Below, piece after piece: positions 28,339 through 38,800 of a stretch of DNA of 64,000 nucleotides (positions are counted from its first letter, which is position 1; each line of letters opens with the position of its first letter). The translations under genes were made by a program, and so were the position numbers. The stretch covers positions 32,277,704 to 32,341,703 of the forward strand of contig NC_087070.1 in NCBI RefSeq assembly GCF_963678635.1, written 5' to 3'. This DNA comes from Symsagittifera roscoffensis (lineage: Eukaryota > Xenacoelomorpha > Acoela > Convolutidae). The notes under the pieces are model-generated. The model saw only the letters and a program-made list of their open reading frames with translations, had not been told where the DNA came from and ran no database searches.

Positions 28339-29953
28339 CCCATCCGGGTTTTACAGAGTTTTTTAGAATAGTTCTTCTGCAATTCGAAGGATGGATGATG
28401 GAAGTTGGTGTTTGGCGAACATCTTATTTCTTCTGTTTCCTTTTTGTTAAAGAAGTTCCAGGAAGCTGGAGTTAGAGACATAAGACGTTGTGTCTTCTAG
28501 TGACAACGACTAAGTCTTTGCAACAAACTCAAATCTGATTTCAGAATGGTTGGCTATGTCAGGTTTTTCTGTTCTGCGTGGAGAACTTCTTTTGTGTCTG
28601 ATCTAGTTTGGGAATGGCGTGGAGATTGTGCGTGGAGGGGATGCCTGGTTACTCGGATCTGTACGTATACTTGAACATCGAGGTGGTCATTGGTCTAGTT
28701 CAATGAAGTCCTTTTCTGCGAAGTCAAGTCGTACTCTAAATCCTTTGAGTTGTGATTGTGAGTGGCATATCGATTGTGGTTGGTCATTCTCTCTCGAGTG
28801 TAGTGGGGTCGTTTTGTCTTTGGATGTTCGTCCTTGGTGTTGTATTCTGATCTATGTATTGCATAATGTAATTTACATTTTATAAAACATTTATTAGTTT
28901 AATATTTTTTAGTTATGATTTTAGTTAGTTGTTTTCACAAAAGCTTTTTGTTTTAGTTCGGTTATTTTGAAGAGTTACTCACACTTGAGTAGCTCTTATT
29001 AAAAATAGAGGTGTGGTCACAAAGCGTGGATGTAGCACGGTGGGTTAGGCCGGCTATAGAGCATGCTCAGGACGTCCTTCCTGGTGGGTTAGGCCAGGAG
29101 TGGGAGTATGATTTCATGCGGTTTTTTGTGAGGGGTCCTGTTATGTGACAACGTTTTATGTTGGGTTTGTTGTGGTTTTTCTTATGTTTTGTTGGTTGTG
29201 TCCTTTTTTCAAAAATCAAATTGTTTGTGGTATGGGTTTGTCTTTCGACTTTTGTGTGTTTTATTATTTCTTTCTTAGACTTTATAATAGTCTTCAAAAG
29301 AATAAATTATCCAGTTTTAAACTGGGTTAATCCGGTTTGGGTACCGTTGGTTTCCTTTTCTTAGTCATGCTGTTATTCTATGATTTGTGGTATTTAGTAA
29401 GCTGCGTTGGTTAGTTTTGTTTAGTATATGATTCCTTTCCAACCGGGTTAAAGGAAAGTTTGAAACATGTTATTATATGTTAGAGTTGTTGAGTGTGAAA
29501 ACTTGAAACTGAAATTCATTATTTTAAACAATTCTTCGTGGGCGAGCTGTGCGAGTGTGGATAGAATTTCTGTGCGAATGAATGAAAATATCAAAAGGTT
29601 AGTACTGCAATTGCATTTTATTAATTTACTGCATAGAATCTGGAAATTTACTGCTAGTTATGGGGGAATTTTAAGTTACAAATTTTCATCATAATTAAAT
29701 TTACTGCTTGTGGGGAAAATTTTAGAAATGAATTTATTGCATTGGTATTAAATTTATAAATTTATAAGTGTAAGAGATTAATAGAATTGTTGAAGTCTGT
29801 TTGATGAAATTTGCGATCTTTATTTGTTTTTTGTGGTTTTTGTAGGTGATCGTCGGATGAAGGCTAAAAATCTAAGGAAAACATGGATAAAGTATGGTGA
29901 GTTTTTTAATATTTCAATTAGTTAGTTATATTCATTTAATTCATACTTACCTG
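28339..29953 (-). other. 3' noncoding region of the LTR element
   Basis: 1.6 kb between the last ORF stop and the 3' LTR. It contains a duplicated GGTGGGTTAGGCC (about 29038-29096) and a splice-donor consensus at its upstream edge (29945-29950). The bases next to the LTR (GGATGGG on the minus strand) are only a weak polypurine tract. No convincing ORF. Confidence 0.6.
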
Positions 29954-31759
29954 TTAGTCGTCGGGGAAAAAACCGTGGGGGAAGATGTCGTGAATTAGTT
30001 CTGAAGTTGTTAGTAGTTTAGCTAAGATGCGGATGATATTTTTAGTCTGAAGCAGTGGCCAAAGCAATTGAAGTGCCTTAATAGTGGTTAGTTCTTCAGT
30101 GCCAACTGCAAACTCATAAGGTGTGTTTTGGATTAGATTATATAATTTGTGATTGAATTTAGTGTTGTGGATGAATTCTAAAATTGGGATTTCTATGGGT
30201 TGTACAAACTCGTGCGGGAGAAGGAAGGGTCGGGATTCTTCGGCGTTGAAGGTCTTGGTGATGGGACAGAAGATGTACATTTGGGTTATGGGGTCATAAT
30301 TACGAAGAATACCATGAAGGTTAGTATCTTTAATACAATATGTGAAATTTAGGAAAAATGGTGAAGTGTATTTGGAATTAATGAATTGAAAACGATGGTG
30401 TGGTTGTCTAGAGGGTGTGTGTAGGTCAAAGTGATTTTGGATGAAGCGATAATAACTATATGTGTGGGTTTGTTTAGTGCGCAACATAATATCGTGTGAG
30501 CAGTGTAAATCTCTTTCGTGTGGTGCAAGGAAATGAAAGGTTAGTGAAAATATTTGGAAGCGTTCTTTAAAACTTTCGTATGCTTGTGTGTCTGTTAGTG
30601 CTTCTGAAATAATGTGATCAAACTTTCGGTCGAAAATGTTTAGTGTAAATATATATGGTGTCTTGATGAAAAATTTCTCAGTAATTTGTGGATTAGCGAA
30701 GCGATCGTCGTCTAAGAATTGATCTTGGTTAGCTCTGATGATGTTGTGATCATAGTATTCGAGTGTATATTCGTTAGCTCTAGGTGCAGTGTGTGTTTTT
30801 AGTGATTTTTTATATCCAACGTAAGTAAATTGTCTAGCGGTTAGTGGTGTAGTGAGTCGATATAGCATGTCCGTATTTCGCTCTATATCGATGTGTGTGT
30901 TAGATAAAGGTAAGCAAAGAGGGTTAGTAAAATGATAATATGAGGTCCAAGAGAGAGTGGGCATTAAAACGTATTCATCTACAAAGTTGCGTGTTTCGTT
31001 AGTGTCGTGGGGGGTGTTTAAGGTGTATTGTGGGAATGAGGGTAAGGTGATGGCTAAAAATTCTTTTGTGTTAGTATGCTTGGGGTGGTTGATGTATTCA
31101 CGGGCTGTTCCTGGTTTTGCTGGGAAAGGATGGTTGGGGAACTTTCTTTTAAAAGTGCGGTAAGCTCTATTAGTGTTGAGTGAAGATTCAGTTGATGTGG
31201 ATGATGGTGCTAATGATTCAGTATAATTTGAAGAGGGTGTAGGGGTAGGGGGGTTGGATGAATTTATTGTGGAGGAGATTTGGTTTATGGTTGGGGTATT
31301 AAGGTGGTAGGGTTGTTGTTGAAGGGTAATAAAATTATCTAGCTCTGGGGAGATTCGGGGGGTGTCTGGAGAATGAGATGATTGGTCAGAATGGTATGAG
31401 GAGTAGGTTGGGGTAACTTGGGAAGCATAAGAGGGTGTGGGAGTGATTGGGTCAGGGTTATTGGATAATATGGGTTGAAAAGGGGGTTGAGAAAAATTAG
31501 AAGAGTTATGAAAATTATTGGATGGGGATGGTTCTGAGTCGGCAAATTCATCGGGGGTTTCAATATTCGGGTTATTGAGTTGTGAGATGGAATATAAAAC
31601 TGAGATGTGTGAATTAGTGTCGGAATTCATGCCTGATGTTACATTACTAGATGGAAAATCGGGTGGCGGAAAAGCAAAAAGTGGTATTATTGGGATTGGG
31701 GAGGTAAGATTGGTTGGGTGGGAATTTGATCGGTGTAGTGATCCAAGTTGGCGGCTCAT
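29954..31759 (-). CDS. Downstream accessory ORF of the LTR element (601 aa, unknown)
   Basis: The start ATG overlaps the env stop in an ATGA arrangement, suggesting coupled termination-reinitiation. Residues about 1-200 are Pro/Ser/Thr/Asn-rich and probably disordered. Residues about 200-601 look folded, with many aromatic and charged residues (RTFKRKFPNHPFPAK, then LDDDRFANPQ), ending PHGFFPDD. I see no transmembrane segment, zinc finger or enzyme motif, and I do not recognise the family. Its full-length frame in a young element argues it is functional. A perfect CAG|GTAAGT donor follows the stop immediately. Confidence 0.75.
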   Translation of the reverse strand: MSRQLGSLHRSNSHPTNLTSPIPIIPLFAFPPPDFPSSNVTSGMNSDTNSHISVLYSISQLNNPNIETPDEFADSEPSPSNNFHNSSNFSQPPFQPILSNNPDPITPTPSYASQVTPTYSSYHSDQSSHSPDTPRISPELDNFITLQQQPYHLNTPTINQISSTINSSNPPTPTPSSNYTESLAPSSTSTESSLNTNRAYRTFKRKFPNHPFPAKPGTAREYINHPKHTNTKEFLAITLPSFPQYTLNTPHDTNETRNFVDEYVLMPTLSWTSYYHFTNPLCLPLSNTHIDIERNTDMLYRLTTPLTARQFTYVGYKKSLKTHTAPRANEYTLEYYDHNIIRANQDQFLDDDRFANPQITEKFFIKTPYIFTLNIFDRKFDHIISEALTDTQAYESFKERFQIFSLTFHFLAPHERDLHCSHDIMLRTKQTHTYSYYRFIQNHFDLHTPSRQPHHRFQFINSKYTSPFFLNFTYCIKDTNLHGILRNYDPITQMYIFCPITKTFNAEESRPFLLPHEFVQPIEIPILEFIHNTKFNHKLYNLIQNTPYEFAVGTEELTTIKALQLLWPLLQTKNIIRILAKLLTTSELIHDIFPHGFFPDD

Positions 31760-34374
31760 CGTGGGCTAAAAAAATGATTATTTTGAGACTGAAAAGCGGT
31801 GGTATGGGGTTGTTCAATAATTTGTTCATAAGTATTATCATCTTGTGACTGGTGTGTCATTATATGTTGAATGGGACTTTGTGATGTGGTGAGTCGAAAA
31901 TTTGGATTATGTGTGATGGCTAAATTTCGAAAATTTCGTGGGACTAGGGATAGTGGATGGTTATTTGGTAGGGGTGGTAATTGTGGTGCCGTTGGCGTTA
32001 TGTCTACATTGTTATGTTCTTCGTCGTATGTATTTTGTCGTGTTGCTATTTTTGTGTTATATTCTTTTATTTGTGCGTCTAAAAGAATTTTGTTTATAGA
32101 TGTAGAAAAGATTCCAAAAAATCCTGCAAAGAGTATGCGTGCTACGCTTGCTTGTCTGTTTACTTGTGTGTGTATAGCACATGTGTTGTAGATTCCTTTT
32201 AAAAGTGAGAAAAGAAATCCAATAAAGTTAAACATTGCGTATAAAATAGTCAATTTTTCTAAGATGTAGTAGGGCCATCCTAGAAAATCGAGGATCTCAT
32301 TTTTGAGTGTAACAAAGCTAAAAATGTTAATTGGTGATATATCTTGGGGACGGTATTTTTCACCGTTTAGATATATATAATCTTTAATGTCTTTAAAATA
32401 TCCGCTATAGTCTTGCGTGTAGATATCGGCAAATCCTGCGGTTTCTGCAAGTTTGCGTAAATTTTGGTCTATTGATTGTCTTTGTATAGTGTCCATTTGT
32501 GTTAATAATTCTTGGAATTGTTGTGTTCTAATGTGATGTTGAATATCTGATTTTGAATAGATTCCTATTGATTGTAAGTCTATATTTGGGTTTCGAGCAA
32601 TAGCGCGAATGCTTTCTGGTGAAAATTTTTTGAGTGATTGCATTAATGTGGGATATGGAGTGAGAAGATAATATTTATTTTCATCAGGGTTTAGTTGTAC
32701 TACATTGTGGCTGTTTTCTGATCCACATGGGACTGCGGTATCCCAGAAATAGGTTCTTCGTGAAAGTGTATCCACGAAATGTACTTTATTCTTATAAAAG
32801 ATAGGGATTCTTTTATAACATCGTTTATCTTCAAAAACGTATAGTGGTGATACTTTTTTAGTACAAGTATAAAACCATAAGATGTTTCCTTCATAGTCTA
32901 AAAAATTTGATCTATTTCCAGATAATAAGTATCCTGCATAGGGTATTTTTAATACTGCTAGTGCAAGTGATTGTAATATTTGTGTTCGTTCTAATTCGCA
33001 TAGTTGGTGTAGTGTTTCTAATTCGGAGAGTGACATTTCTTGAAAAATTCGGCTAATTGTATAATCTAGTTTCATATCTAAATGAATATCATAGTGGATA
33101 TTACCGAAATATGTAGTATTCATTAGTGATAATTCTTGTAAGCGTGTGCTTCTGGTGTCATGGGGTTTTAGATGTCCACCAGGTTGTCCGTTGCTTTTTT
33201 CAAAATTAACTGGTATATAGGATGTTCCTTCGTTTAGAGGATGACCTGTGGCATATGGGTCGATTTTTACTTTTCCAGTGGTCATGTCGAATCCTTTTTC
33301 GTATTCAACTAATATTTCAGAATATTGTGTTCTGTGAAGTGGATTCCTGTATTTACATGCAAGTTCTGTTTCTTGATATATTTGGAAACGTGTCAATTTA
33401 TTTTCTATATTGTCTATGTTTCTAAAATTAGAACTTAGTTTTCGTGATGGATGGACTTGTTCATATGGAATTGATTGTATAAAATATTTTTCGTGAAATT
33501 TTATCATACGAGCGTGTATTTTTGCTACTTGAAATGTTGTACATGTATCTTCGGGGAACCAAACAATTGTTGCTTGTGTTCTCGTTGTAGGGTCGCAATA
33601 ACCTTGATCATTTTTACAAGGTAATCGGATTCCTTGATAGATCATTGTATTATCTGATAAATCTCGTGTTAGTTGTATTTTTTCGAGTTGTATTTTCCAA
33701 TCGAAAAACATTATTTCTTGGTATCCTTTATTTTTTGTGTCTGCTTTGCAGTTTGATGGGTCATTTATACCAATGTGTGGTATCCAATGTTTATCGTGTA
33801 GGTCATAGGTTAATCGTCCGTGTGCGCCGTTATACGGGTATTTTTCGTCTAGTTTTATATGTCCTTGGTGTCTTTCAAGTTGTGATTGATGTACAGAGTC
33901 TGGAAAAACTTGAAAATTAACTAACTTTCTAGCGGAGTTTTTATTTTGTGTGATGTTTAGTCTAAGTAATTCATTTTTACAATCGTCGGGATTGAGATGT
34001 AAAAGACGTTCTATATTGCTTTGATAGAATGATTCATGGTCAAGTCGGTTTTTGTTTCCATTCGAGACTTGTGAACAATGTACTTTCTTTTCGGAAAATG
34101 TTGCTGTGAATTTATAACCTGTAACTGTTGTTGCTCGGGCTTTTGAATAGAGTGATGCTATTACATCTGTGGTTTCTATAGCTTGTGGTTCTGTTTCACA
34201 TTGTGATACTTGATTTATTGCATATTTATGTAGTGTTTTTTGTTCATTTTCTTCACAATCGTAATGTGTTACTAGTAAATCTTGTGGTCCTGTACGAGGG
34301 GAAGGGTTTATGTTTTGATTTGAGATTACTAGAAAAAGGAGTTGGAGAAAAATTAATAATTTTAGAATATACAT
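31756..34374 (-). CDS. Envelope-like fusion glycoprotein of the LTR element (872 aa)
   Basis: Signal peptide at residues 1-19 (MYILKLLIFLQLLFLVIS), then a large Cys-containing ectodomain with N-glycosylation sequons (NIT, NTT, NRS). A pre-membrane alpha-helical stretch is followed by hydrophobic spans about 715-745 (YYILEKLTILYAMF) and about 755-780. A long, probably cytoplasmic tail follows. The central part (WFYTCTKK, CYKRIPIFYKNKVHFVD, then VPCG) reminds me of fusion glycoproteins of mononega/jingchuviruses rather than the baculovirus F-type env of insect errantiviruses. That link is from pattern memory and is not certain. An acceptor-like CTCAG lies about 14 nt before the ATG (plus 34388), so the mRNA may be spliced. 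Confidence 0.7.
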   Translation of the reverse strand: MYILKLLIFLQLLFLVISNQNINPSPRTGPQDLLVTHYDCEENEQKTLHKYAINQVSQCETEPQAIETTDVIASLYSKARATTVTGYKFTATFSEKKVHCSQVSNGNKNRLDHESFYQSNIERLLHLNPDDCKNELLRLNITQNKNSARKLVNFQVFPDSVHQSQLERHQGHIKLDEKYPYNGAHGRLTYDLHDKHWIPHIGINDPSNCKADTKNKGYQEIMFFDWKIQLEKIQLTRDLSDNTMIYQGIRLPCKNDQGYCDPTTRTQATIVWFPEDTCTTFQVAKIHARMIKFHEKYFIQSIPYEQVHPSRKLSSNFRNIDNIENKLTRFQIYQETELACKYRNPLHRTQYSEILVEYEKGFDMTTGKVKIDPYATGHPLNEGTSYIPVNFEKSNGQPGGHLKPHDTRSTRLQELSLMNTTYFGNIHYDIHLDMKLDYTISRIFQEMSLSELETLHQLCELERTQILQSLALAVLKIPYAGYLLSGNRSNFLDYEGNILWFYTCTKKVSPLYVFEDKRCYKRIPIFYKNKVHFVDTLSRRTYFWDTAVPCGSENSHNVVQLNPDENKYYLLTPYPTLMQSLKKFSPESIRAIARNPNIDLQSIGIYSKSDIQHHIRTQQFQELLTQMDTIQRQSIDQNLRKLAETAGFADIYTQDYSGYFKDIKDYIYLNGEKYRPQDISPINIFSFVTLKNEILDFLGWPYYILEKLTILYAMFNFIGFLFSLLKGIYNTCAIHTQVNRQASVARILFAGFFGIFSTSINKILLDAQIKEYNTKIATRQNTYDEEHNNVDITPTAPQLPPLPNNHPLSLVPRNFRNLAITHNPNFRLTTSQSPIQHIMTHQSQDDNTYEQIIEQPHTTAFQSQNNHFFSPR

Positions 34375-34547
34375 GTGTATGATAATCCTGAGTATGGATT
34401 ATAAAATGTAATGTAGCCAATTGTGTTTTTGGTATATCTGTCGTATTTGTATATTACTTCAGTAGTTATAAACGGTGGTGGTAGTGATTGAGCTGTTATG
34501 TTAGGTGGATTTAATGGGTAGGGATGTTGGAGGAATCGACTCACCAC
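34362..34547 (-). CDS. Small ORF overlapping the env start (61 aa), doubtful
   Basis: Overlaps the env ATG by 13 nt and the previous small ORF by 47 nt. It is Pro- and Tyr-rich with no recognised motif. It could be a chance frame in the env leader. Confidence 0.25.
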   Translation of the reverse strand: MVSRFLQHPYPLNPPNITAQSLPPPFITTEVIYKYDRYTKNTIGYITFYNPYSGLSYTCIF

Positions 34548-34728
34548 GATGAGGTTGGAGGAATAGTTCGAGTATAGTGTAGAAAATTAAAAAAATGTTA
34601 CAAAAAATGATTAGGATTATTAGAAAAGATTCAAGTATATCAAAAAGAAATATTATAAAGGTTTCAAGTATTGTAAAAAAATGTTTAAGATTTATGAGTA
34701 TTTGAGTAACTGATTGAGAGAAGAGCAT
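34501..34728 (-). CDS. Small hydrophobic ORF upstream of env (75 aa), doubtful
   Basis: Residues about 17-60 are almost entirely hydrophobic (ETFIIFLFDILESFLIILII), one or two membrane spans, followed by a short polar tail. It lies between the pol tail and env. It may be a small membrane accessory protein or a chance frame in T-rich DNA. Confidence 0.3.
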   Translation of the reverse strand: MLFSQSVTQILINLKHFFTILETFIIFLFDILESFLIILIIFCNIFLIFYTILELFLQPHRGESIPPTSLPIKST

Positions 34729-35326
34729 TTAAGAAATGATCTCTTGGTCGAATATTTTTTGCTGTTTGAGGCGATTTTCTAGTGTGGTCGGATTATTTAT
34801 TAGTTTTTTGACAAGTGGGTTGAGTTTTGTAAAAAATTGTTGGGGGCAATTTTCATGGTGACTGGGAGGTCGTCTTTTTCTTTATTTTTGTTTGTCAAAT
34901 GATCCGGGGTATGGTGAGATTTTTATACTTTAGGCTAATTAAAATGTTCATTTTGTTACTTTAGGCTAAGTTAACAAATTTGCTTTGGGGGTATTCGTGG
35001 TCTGAGTTGGGGAAATATTGTTGATCTTTGGGTTATTAGATAAGGGAGGGGTACGGTATTATGGTGATATTTATTTTAGTTGTCAAGTTGGAGTGGTTTG
35101 CTTATTTTTGACCTGGAGGTCGTAAAGTTATAGTTATAGATGTGCCTGGAGTTCTATATGATTCGTCTAATTGGTCTTAGTTTGAGTTAGAGAAAGTGAC
35201 GGATTGGATGAATCCTATTGGTCTATTTTGAACTAGAATTATTACGTACTTTTCAGCATGTTATTTTGAAAAATGTAAATGAAAAATGTTTCGGAGGTTT
35301 CAAGATTGTGAAGTATAATGTTAAAA
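34729..35326 (-). other. Spacer between pol tail and env region
   Basis: About 600 bp with no convincing ORF on the coding strand. Confidence 0.5.
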
Positions 35327-35899
35327 TTACTTTTGAAATTCTACTTTCTTTAAGATTTTAGATTGGGGGATGAATATTTTATAGTTTTTACGTGGTTGAT
35401 TTCGGAGTCTTGTTGTTTTTCTATTTTCTGATTTGTCGATTTGTTCTTGGGGTATTATTTGTTCGGTCATTTTTCTATTTTTTCTTTGTTTTGGGGATTC
35501 TTTATGGTTTTGTGTATTGTTTTTGGTGGCGATTGGTTTTGTGTTTTGATTTTCGGTGGGGTTATCATTTTGTTCTGTGTTTTTCAGATGTGGTTCATTT
35601 TGAATGATTTTTAATCCTGTGAAAGAATATAATTGAGTTAATTCGCGGAGTGCGTATTCTTTTGGGTAATAAGGTAATAGGTTGTTTCGATGTTGAACGA
35701 TTTCTTTTTTGTTTGAGTCGGTAATTTTATATGTGACATTAGTGGGTTTTGCAATTATTTGGTATGGTCCTTTTCGAAGGGGTTGTAATTTTTTAGAAAT
35801 TCCTTTTTGTGTATTAAAATTAGGTATTAAAACAAATGTTCCAATTTTTAAATCGGAGGCTGGTGTAAAACGTGAATTGATTTGTTCATTAATGTTTTG
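35327..35899 (-). pseudogene. Integrase C-terminal (GPY/F-like) segment in a shifted frame
   Basis: A 190-codon open stretch follows the pol ORF in a different frame, with no start codon. It contains RKGPYQIIAKPTNVTYKI, the GPY/F signature of Gypsy and gammaretroviral integrases, then a basic, Asn/Lys-rich tail. The preceding pol frame runs out about 15 codons into the same region (stop at 35848), so one indel near 35885-35895 appears to have separated the tail from the catalytic domain. Whether the element family normally has this break cannot be told from one copy. Confidence 0.7.
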
Positions 35900-38800
35900 T
35901 CATAATAATAATTTTTTGTTATTTTTTGATAAATTTCATTGTGTTTTTTATCTCTATTTAGAATCCATTCGGTGTGTGTACCGGAGGCTAGTTTAAGAAT
36001 TTGTGGGTGATGAAAATGATCTTCATCGTGTGTATGTAAAGGTAGGTTATAACAATTTGAGTCTTTATTTGGTCGACAATAACCTTGTGCGTTTTTATGA
36101 GAATTCGCTGTAAACATTATTGGTTTGCGTGGCTTTTGGTTAAAAACCATTTCGTATGGTGACATTCCTAAAGTTGTCGTAATTTGTGAATTATACGCTA
36201 AGGGAAATAATTTTACATCTGCTGACCATTCGGTATATTTTGTATCATTTCCGTTGATGATACATCTAAGATATTCTTGTAATGAACGGTTCATACCTTC
36301 GACTAAGCCGTTTGTCCAAGGTGCATGAGATGTACGTGGTTTGTGTTTAATGTTATATAAATGACATAGTGTGATAATTTCATTATTTATGAATTCTGTA
36401 CCGTTGTCTGTAACTAAAATTTCTGGTAGTCCGAATTTTGCTATCCAGTGTTCATAGAGTGTTGTGTAAGCGTAATAAGCGTTACAATGTGGTACTGGGT
36501 TAAGTGCTACATAATGTGTAAATGCGTCAACAATTACCATAATGTAGGAGTTTCCTTCTGATGAGGGTGAAATTGGTCCTTTAGTATCAAATGAGATACG
36601 ATGATTAAAGTACAAACTTTGTCCTTTAAAATCTTGTTTTTGTGCTATTTGTTTTTGATTTGGGTAAGGTTTATTTAGTTGACATACTATACAGTCATTG
36701 CATAGTACTTTTATCCAAATTGGTGCATTTGGGAAATAAAAGTTTTGTATAAAATTTGAATATGTTTTTTCTGATCCAGAGTGTCCTTTAATATTTTGTG
36801 TATGTGAAATATTAAAAGCTATAAGAATCATACTTAAAGGGAGACATGGAACTGTAGATTCATTCAGGTTATACTCTAAAAGGTCTGTATTTTCGTTAAT
36901 TGTTGTGTTGTTAAATTTGCGAAAGTATCGGAGGAGTGTTTTGTTTCCTAGAATGGTTGAATCTGCTTTGATAGGTTTAGTTTTATATTTGTGCCATGAT
37001 TTCAGTTGTCGAATTACTGGGTCAAGGTTTTGATATTGTTTCAGTGTTGAAATTGTAATTATTTCTGTTGGGGGGAGAAAAATGTTTTCGATTTCTAATT
37101 TAGATAAGAGTATTGTATCAAGTGGGTCGTGAAGGTCAAAAACTTGATTTATTGTGTATTTTGAATCATTTGTTTGTGGTCCTGATAAATTTATTTTATC
37201 AGTTAAATCTTCTTTTTCAATTAGTGGAAAATGGTCTTTCTTAGGCGGGTGTTGTTTTGTTCGTTTTTGTTGGGTGTTATTTTTTATCCATTGAGAATAT
37301 GGGATTGGTTTGAAAGTTGATGTTCCAAGTAAATCAACTTCATAATGATTATTTTGACAATCTAAATAAAGTGGGAAATGTTGTAAACTATTTATTTGTG
37401 ATTGTTCAATATCAGTTTTTACTGCATATTTGCATTCCAATCGGGGTGATGTTTCGTTTTCTGCAATGTAGAATTTTATGTTTTTGGGTATTTCAACTGT
37501 TGTTTTTCGTGTAAGTAATTCAGGTGGTGTATTTCGACTTAAGGTGTCTGGTAATGCAAGATTTTTTCCTGCAGTCCAAACTATATGTAAGTTTGGAAAT
37601 TTCATTAGAATTAGTTGAAATCTGTAAACTCGGTGGTTTGGGTTAGATTTTTGTGTAAAGAGAAAGATGATTGGTTTATGGTCTGTGAATAGAACTGTGG
37701 GGTGTTTTGATCCAAGTATCAGAAATTCATATTCTGTCAGTGTATATATTATGGCTGTACATTCTCTCATTAGAGTTGAGAGTCGTAGCTCTGCTTGAGT
37801 GAATAATCGAGAATTTGCTGATATGAGGTTCATTTTATTTGTACCATTATGTGATTGTAATAGTGCTGCACCGATGCCAAAGTTCGAAGCATCGCACATT
37901 GCATAAAATGGTTGATTTGAATCTGGAATTGTGTTTGAAATTTGTTCTGTTAAAAGTTTCTTTACTTCTTCAAATCGTGTTTGATGTTCTGTGTTCCATT
38001 CAAAATTATTTTGTTGTCTAAGGATGTTATAAAATGGTCGTAGATATAATTGCATTTTATAAACATATTTACTTAAAAAGTTTAACATTCCAAGAAATTC
38101 TTGTATTTTCTTTTTATTTGTTGGTGGTTGAAGTTTTTGAATAGCGTCAATGCGTGATTTCAATGGAGTGATTGTTTTTCTTTCTATATTATGTCCTAAG
38201 AATTTAACTCTTGTCAAAAAGAAGTGTGATTTATCGGGGGCGGCCTTCAGATTTTCGTTCTGAAGTATTTGGTGATATTTTTCTAAAACATTGAACATCT
38301 CGTCTTTTGTTTGTGATTGCATAAAAACATCGTCTAAATAGGTGATTGCGTTTTTCTTGAGTATTAGTGGTCTAAAAATTTTGCTCATAAAAGCTGAAAA
38401 TGCTGCTGGTCCTATGGATATTCCATAGAATAAGCGGTTGAATTCATATTGTTGGTTTCCGATAACAAATTGTGTTAAACGTCGTGATTGTTCATCTAGT
38501 GGCATTTGATTGTATGCACTATTCATATCGGCGGTTGTAAAGTATTTGCCGTTTATTTTTGTTAAAATAACTTGTATTGGTTCAATGGGCCAATTACATT
38601 TTGATTCATCTATAAGTGAATTGAGGTATCTAGCATCGAGAACGATTTTTAATGATTCTCCTTTAGCTAGAATGATAACGGGGTTGATAAATGTGTTGCC
38701 TTTTGGTTGTTCTTCTTTATTAACTGGTGATATAATGTTGTATTGTTCTAAAATATCGAGTAATCTGTTCACTTTATCATGTAAGTGAATTGGTACTTTA

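Noticed and set aside
30957-34382. Plus-strand ORFs opposite env and the 601-codon ORF
   Set aside because: Antisense shadows of long minus-strand ORFs, with T/G-rich composition and no domains.
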